Shown here: piece after piece, positions 14,909-18,191 of the stretch
Numbering within the stretch: the first letter of the stretch is position 1
Layout of the letters: every line of letters starts with the position of its first letter
Source: AV17 sp046262735
GTDB lineage: Bacteria > Verrucomicrobiota > Verrucomicrobiia > Chthoniobacterales > UBA10450
Assembly: GCA_046262735.1 (NCBI GenBank)
Contig: JBHEMD010000092.1
Location: forward strand, 1-18,191
Reading direction: 5' to 3'
Length of the DNA: 18,191 nucleotides
Made by a program: the position numbers and the translations under genes
Notes under the pieces: model-generated
Seen by the model: the letters and a program-made list of their open reading frames with translations, nothing else
What the model was told of the DNA's origin: nothing
Databases searched by the model: none

Positions 14909-15568
14909 ATGCCAGCAGGCCGTCATTCTGTCATCGCCATCGACGGCCCGGCTGCGTCAGGCAAGAGCAGCGTCGCGCGCGAACTGGCCCGGCGGCTCGG
15001 ATTTGGCTACATCAACTCCGGCGCGATCTATCGCGCCATTACGTGGTATCTGCTGCAGCGCCGCCTCGATCTCTTCGATCGCGCCTCCATCGTGCAAGCG
15101 ATCAGCTTGGCCCGGATTAGTTGCAGCCTGGAGAATCAGGAATCGCGCGTTCGGATCGACGATGTCGATCCAACCAATCATCTGCGCGAGGATCCGGTGA
15201 ATCGCGCCGTTTCGCAGGTGAGCACGATTCCAGAGGTGCGCGAAATCGCGACCAAAAAAATGCGCTCCTGCGCCCAGGCGTACAATCTCGTGGTGGAAGG
15301 CCGCGACATCGGCTCGGTCGTTTTCCCAGAGACGCCCTACAAGTTTTACATCGATGCGTCGCCCGAGGTGCGTTCCCGTCGCCGCGCGGCTGAAGGTCAG
15401 CGCGACGAAATCGCCGCGCGCGACCGGGTCGATTCCTCCCGGCGCGTATCACCGTTGATTATCGCGAAAGACGCGCACGTCATTGATACTTCCACTCTGA
15501 CGATCGACGAGGTGGTCGAAGAGATCCTCCGGCGTCTCCATCAGAAGAATTTTGTCGCCGCGAAATGA
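14909..15568 (+). CDS. cmk: Cytidylate kinase (CMP/dCMP kinase)
   Basis: This cytoplasmic enzyme phosphorylates CMP and dCMP with ATP. The 219 residues are of normal length and show the P-loop GPAASGKS (13-20), INSGAIYRAI (35-44; the family usually has LDTGAMYRA), EGRDIGSVVFP (130-140), the lid segment RRRAAEG (157-163) and RDRVDSSRRVSPL (171-183), and a terminal VIDTSTLTIDEVVEEI helix. The ATG at 14909 gives the standard N-terminus; the in-frame TTG at 14873 lies in the flanking direct repeat of the MITE-like element. The stop overlaps the plsC start by four bases (ATGA), so the two are translationally coupled. Transcription probably comes from aroA through the element or from a promoter within it. 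Confidence 0.95.
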   Translation: MPAGRHSVIAIDGPAASGKSSVARELARRLGFGYINSGAIYRAITWYLLQRRLDLFDRASIVQAISLARISCSLENQESRVRIDDVDPTNHLREDPVNRAVSQVSTIPEVREIATKKMRSCAQAYNLVVEGRDIGSVVFPETPYKFYIDASPEVRSRRRAAEGQRDEIAARDRVDSSRRVSPLIIAKDAHVIDTSTLTIDEVVEEILRRLHQKNFVAAK

Positions 15569-16236
15569 ATCCCTACTACTGGCTCGGTTATCACCTTGGT
15601 CGCACCCTCGCCCGCGCATTCTTCAGTTTTCGAATTATTCATCGCGAGCGAATGATCCAGACCGGCCCCGTCATTCTCGCGATGAACCATCAGAGCTACT
15701 TCGATCCGCCTCTTGCCGGGGCGGCCTGCGATCGTGCTATTTATTTTCTCGCTAAAAAATCTCTGCTCAAAGCGCCAGTGCTCGGCCCGATTTTGCCCCA
15801 GCTCAATGTCATCCCCGTTGAACTGGAAAAGACGGATCGCAGCGCGCTCAAGACTCTGATTCGAATTTTGCGAGAGGGAAATGGTGTGCTTGTCTTTCCC
15901 GAGGGCTCGCGCACATCCGACGGCAACTTGCAGCCGCCCCTGCCGGGACTCGGTCTCGTTATCGCCAAGACACGCGCGCCGGTTATGCCGATGCGGATAT
16001 TTGGAGCATACGACGCGTGGCCGATCGGCGGGAAAATTCGCTTCGGTCCAAGGATCACGATTGTGGTCGGCGAACCAATCTATTTCTCGGACGCAGATTT
16101 CGTAGCGGGCGGGCGGGATCTTTACGCGACATTGAGCCGGCGCGTCATGGACGCGATTGCGTCTCTCCAACTTCCACCCCAGAAGATCGACAATCGCGTT
16201 GCTCAGGCGAATTCGACATCGATACTGCCACCGTGA
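15565..16236 (+). CDS. plsC: 1-acyl-sn-glycerol-3-phosphate acyltransferase (PlsC family)
   Basis: The 223-residue protein carries the acyltransferase signatures NHQSYFDP (41-48; HX4D with H42 and D47) and FPEGSRT (111-117, phosphate binding), plus a later IPV-like block at VIPVELE (82-88) and APVMPMRIFG (138-147). It would acylate lysophosphatidate at the inner membrane to give phosphatidate. A hydrophobic but short N-terminus (about 1-25) may anchor it. Its start overlaps the cmk stop, and its own stop TGA overlaps the GTG of the next small gene. Members of this family vary in acceptor, so a lysophospholipid other than lysophosphatidate is possible, but the cmk-plsC neighbourhood favours PlsC. 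Confidence 0.9.
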   Translation: MNPYYWLGYHLGRTLARAFFSFRIIHRERMIQTGPVILAMNHQSYFDPPLAGAACDRAIYFLAKKSLLKAPVLGPILPQLNVIPVELEKTDRSALKTLIRILREGNGVLVFPEGSRTSDGNLQPPLPGLGLVIAKTRAPVMPMRIFGAYDAWPIGGKIRFGPRITIVVGEPIYFSDADFVAGGRDLYATLSRRVMDAIASLQLPPQKIDNRVAQANSTSILPP

Positions 16237-16418
16237 ATGCAGGCGATCCTTCTTCGTCGCGTGTCCAGCGCAACCAGGTGACGGCGATGATTGTGATCAT
16301 TGTGACCGTGGCGCTCATGGCGTTATACGCGGGTGTGCAAAGGTTGCGTCGCGATAAGATTGAGCAGGCGATCGTTATTCCTGTCGCCTCGCCCACGCCC
16401 TCTCCAGTCGCGCGATGA
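16233..16418 (+). CDS. 61-residue single-pass membrane protein, coupled to plsC
   Basis: A GTG at 16233-16235 overlaps the plsC stop (GTGA), the same 4-base coupling as between cmk and plsC. The frame codes 61 residues: a polar N-terminus (1-16), one membrane helix (about 17-35, MIVIIVTVALMALYAG), a basic stretch RLRRDK (37-42) and a Pro/Ser/Thr tail. The positive cluster after the helix suggests the C-terminus lies in the cytoplasm, by the positive-inside rule. The coupling and the clean helix argue that it is real although very short. I recognise no family. A role beside PlsC in the membrane is only a guess from position. Confidence 0.65.
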   Translation: MNAGDPSSSRVQRNQVTAMIVIIVTVALMALYAGVQRLRRDKIEQAIVIPVASPTPSPVAR

Positions 16419-16460
16419 GCGATTTCGAATAACGTGCAGACACCTTAGTCTAAAGATGGC

Positions 16461-18191
16461 ATGAACAAATTTGTGGTCGTGGTTGCAGCTGGTGCGCTCG
16501 CGCTGTTGGGCGGCTGCCAGAAACAACAAACTGAGGCCGAGCGCGACGCCGAAGTTGAACGCGAAGTTCAGGCGCGGCTCACCGCCGAGCGGCAGACTGC
16601 CGAACAGCAGCGGCTCAGCGAACAGCAGGCTGAGCTCGACGCGCGCGAAAAACAGATGCGCGCGAAGGAGCACGCCCCCGACACAGCCGAACGCGCAGCC
16701 GAACCGCCCTCGGGTCAGGTCTATCAAGCGCAAGGCCAAGCACCTTCCGGCGCCGGTGAGTCGTATTCACTCTTCTACACGCGGCTTGACCCATATGGCG
16801 CCTGGTTGGAAACGCCCACGTATGGATATGTGTGGCAACCGCGCGAAGCGATCGAATCGCGCTCGTGGCGGCCGTACACTAACGGCCACTGGGTTTATAC
16901 CGACGCGGGTTGGACTTGGATCTCCGAAGAGCCGTTCGGCTGGGCCGCCTATCACTATGGACGCTGGACGCGCCTCCGCGGCATCGGCTGGGTGTGGGTG
17001 CCGGGCAACGATTGGGCGCCGGCCTGGGTCTCGTGGCGCGTCAGCGACGATTATGTCGGCTGGGCGCCGTTGCCCCCGGAAGCGCAGTTCGAGACCCGCG
17101 TCGGTATTCACAATTGGGCGGACAATTATTACGACATCGGGCCGGAGCAGTACTGCTTTGTGCCGACGCGCGAGATTGGAGCCGAACGGATCGAGCGCGT
17201 CGTAGTTCCGGCGGAGCAAAACGTCACGATCGTGAACCAAACCACGAACGTGACCAACATCACGTACAACAACACCGTGATCGTGAACTACGGACCCAAC
17301 TATGATGCGTTGCGCACACGCAGCCAGCAGCCGATTCAACGATTGCGACTCGAGCGCCACTCAACCATCGCGACGGAAAATCCGCGGCCGGTCGTCAAAG
17401 GTGAAGTCGTTGAAGTAACCGCACCGATGATGGCGCGCGCGCAACCGGTTGAGCATCCGCGGACCGTAAAACAGAAAGTCACCCAAACTGTGGTCGAGCA
17501 TGGTTGGGAAGGCGTTGCCGATCAGAAAGCCGCGCAGCAGGCGCGCGCCAAAATAAAATCCGAAGCGACGCCACCGCCCAACGCGCCGTCAAAAACTTTC
17601 ATAAAACCCACGCCGGTCGCAGGCCAGCCGCGCGCTGCATCGCCGCCACCGCCCGCCAGTGCGCCGGCCGTCGCAAGATCGACAATCACGCCCGCGCCGA
17701 CGCGCGCAGCCGCATCACCGGCGCAGACATCATCTGCTCCTCGGCTGACTCGGCCGGTAGAAACGGAAACGCCGATTGTCGCCGCATCGCCGCGTGCCAC
17801 TCCACCTCGCCGAGCTTTCGCGACCCCATCTGCGCTGACCACGGGAACACCAATGCCGAAACCAACCGCGACGCCACCGGCGTTATCCACCTCGAGCGTC
17901 GCGCCTCGCCCGACATTTTCGCCACGCGCCCTGCCGCAGCAATTTTTTCCGGTTCCATCCGCTACTCCGGCTGCGGCCGTGCCGCCGGGGTTAGGCCGCA
18001 TTGAAACAAAGGATGAGCGCCGCGCGGAAAAGCAATTGCGCAAACAGCAACACGCTGAGCGTAAAGGCGAAGGCTTCCAAGCGACAACACCGACGCCTCC
18101 GGCAACTGCAACGCCATTAACTTCGGCAACTCCAGCAGGCATATCGCCGCAACCGGGAAAAGAACACAAGAAGCACAGGCGCCCCGGCGAG
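16461..18191 (+). CDS. DUF6600-type tryptophan-rich lipoprotein, 3' end outside window
   Basis: The frame is open from ATG 16461 to the window edge (577 codons), so the C-terminus is missing. The signal peptide ends in a lipobox, LALLGGC, with C19 as the lipidation site. Residues 22-75 are Glu/Gln/Ala-rich and predict a coiled coil. Residues about 104-240 are the DUF6600-like domain, with repeating aromatic blocks such as LDPYGAWLE, GYVWQP, WVYTDAGWTWISEEPFGWAAYHYGRW (described by its W spacing), GWVWVPGNDWAPAWVSW and GWAPLPP. An Asn/Thr-rich stretch follows (about 255-275), then a Pro/Ala/Thr-rich low-complexity tail from about 370 on. The protein should sit in the periplasm or on the outer membrane; the function of the family is not known to me. 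It starts 42 bp after the 61-residue protein. Confidence 0.88.
   Translation, partial: MNKFVVVVAAGALALLGGCQKQQTEAERDAEVEREVQARLTAERQTAEQQRLSEQQAELDAREKQMRAKEHAPDTAERAAEPPSGQVYQAQGQAPSGAGESYSLFYTRLDPYGAWLETPTYGYVWQPREAIESRSWRPYTNGHWVYTDAGWTWISEEPFGWAAYHYGRWTRLRGIGWVWVPGNDWAPAWVSWRVSDDYVGWAPLPPEAQFETRVGIHNWADNYYDIGPEQYCFVPTREIGAERIERVVVPAEQNVTIVNQTTNVTNITYNNTVIVNYGPNYDALRTRSQQPIQRLRLERHSTIATENPRPVVKGEVVEVTAPMMARAQPVEHPRTVKQKVTQTVVEHGWEGVADQKAAQQARAKIKSEATPPPNAPSKTFIKPTPVAGQPRAASPPPPASAPAVARSTITPAPTRAAASPAQTSSAPRLTRPVETETPIVAASPRATPPRRAFATPSALTTGTPMPKPTATPPALSTSSVAPRPTFSPRALPQQFFPVPSATPAAAVPPGLGRIETKDERRAEKQLRKQQHAERKGEGFQATTPTPPATATPLTSATPAGISPQPGKEHKKHRRPGE

Noticed and set aside
16471..17205. 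Long Arg/Ser-rich reading frame inside the DUF6600 gene
   Set aside because: It is in a different frame from the lipobox and tryptophan-rich domain, has a composition typical of a GC-rich shadow frame, and shows no motif.

Overview
This window looks like a chromosomal segment of a GC-rich bacterium, most likely a Verrucomicrobiota member close to Chthoniobacterales. That placement is my inference. It rests on a DUF6600-type tryptophan-rich lipoprotein, a stand-alone SWIB-domain protein, a small proline-rich lipoprotein of a type I associate with this phylum, weak Shine-Dalgarno sites, and heptamer-based palindromic intergenic repeats. I saw no rRNA, tRNA, CRISPR array, phage gene or transposase. 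No stretch longer than about 300 bases lacks a gene; the longest gaps are about 190-200 bp.

Layout. (1) 1-5949, envelope and cofactor block: a 5'-truncated-by-window LpxL-type acyltransferase on the minus strand; divergent from it a double-domain GT2 glycosyltransferase, an RmlC-like cupin, a class I methyltransferase overlapping panC by four bases (ATGA), and a secreted RlpA/DPBB-like protein. (2) 5970-8443, minus strand: a NodB-type polysaccharide deacetylase followed 11 bp later by a dynamin-like membrane GTPase. (3) 8646-12658, signalling block: a soluble REC-PAS-HisKA-HATPase-REC hybrid kinase, convergent with a minus-strand group made of a REC-SpoIIE phosphatase, a SWIB protein and an exported thioredoxin-like protein. 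(4) 12850-18191, plus strand: a small lipoprotein, aroA, cmk, plsC, a 61-residue membrane protein (the last three start-stop coupled by 4-base overlaps), and a large DUF6600 lipoprotein that runs off the window.

Two genes at the window edges have no start or no stop inside the window and are easily missed: the LpxL-like gene (1-496, minus) and the DUF6600 lipoprotein (16461-18191, plus). Both are open in frame to the edge.

The genes are mostly housekeeping (panC, aroA, cmk, plsC) and cell-envelope or signalling functions. I do not see a clear multi-gene defence, secretion or biosynthetic system. The most unusual material is intergenic: two palindromes built from inverted arrays of 7-bp units (3364-3440 and 13269-13353), and a 115-bp MITE-like element with terminal inverted repeats flanked by a perfect 9-bp direct repeat just upstream of cmk (14744-14876).
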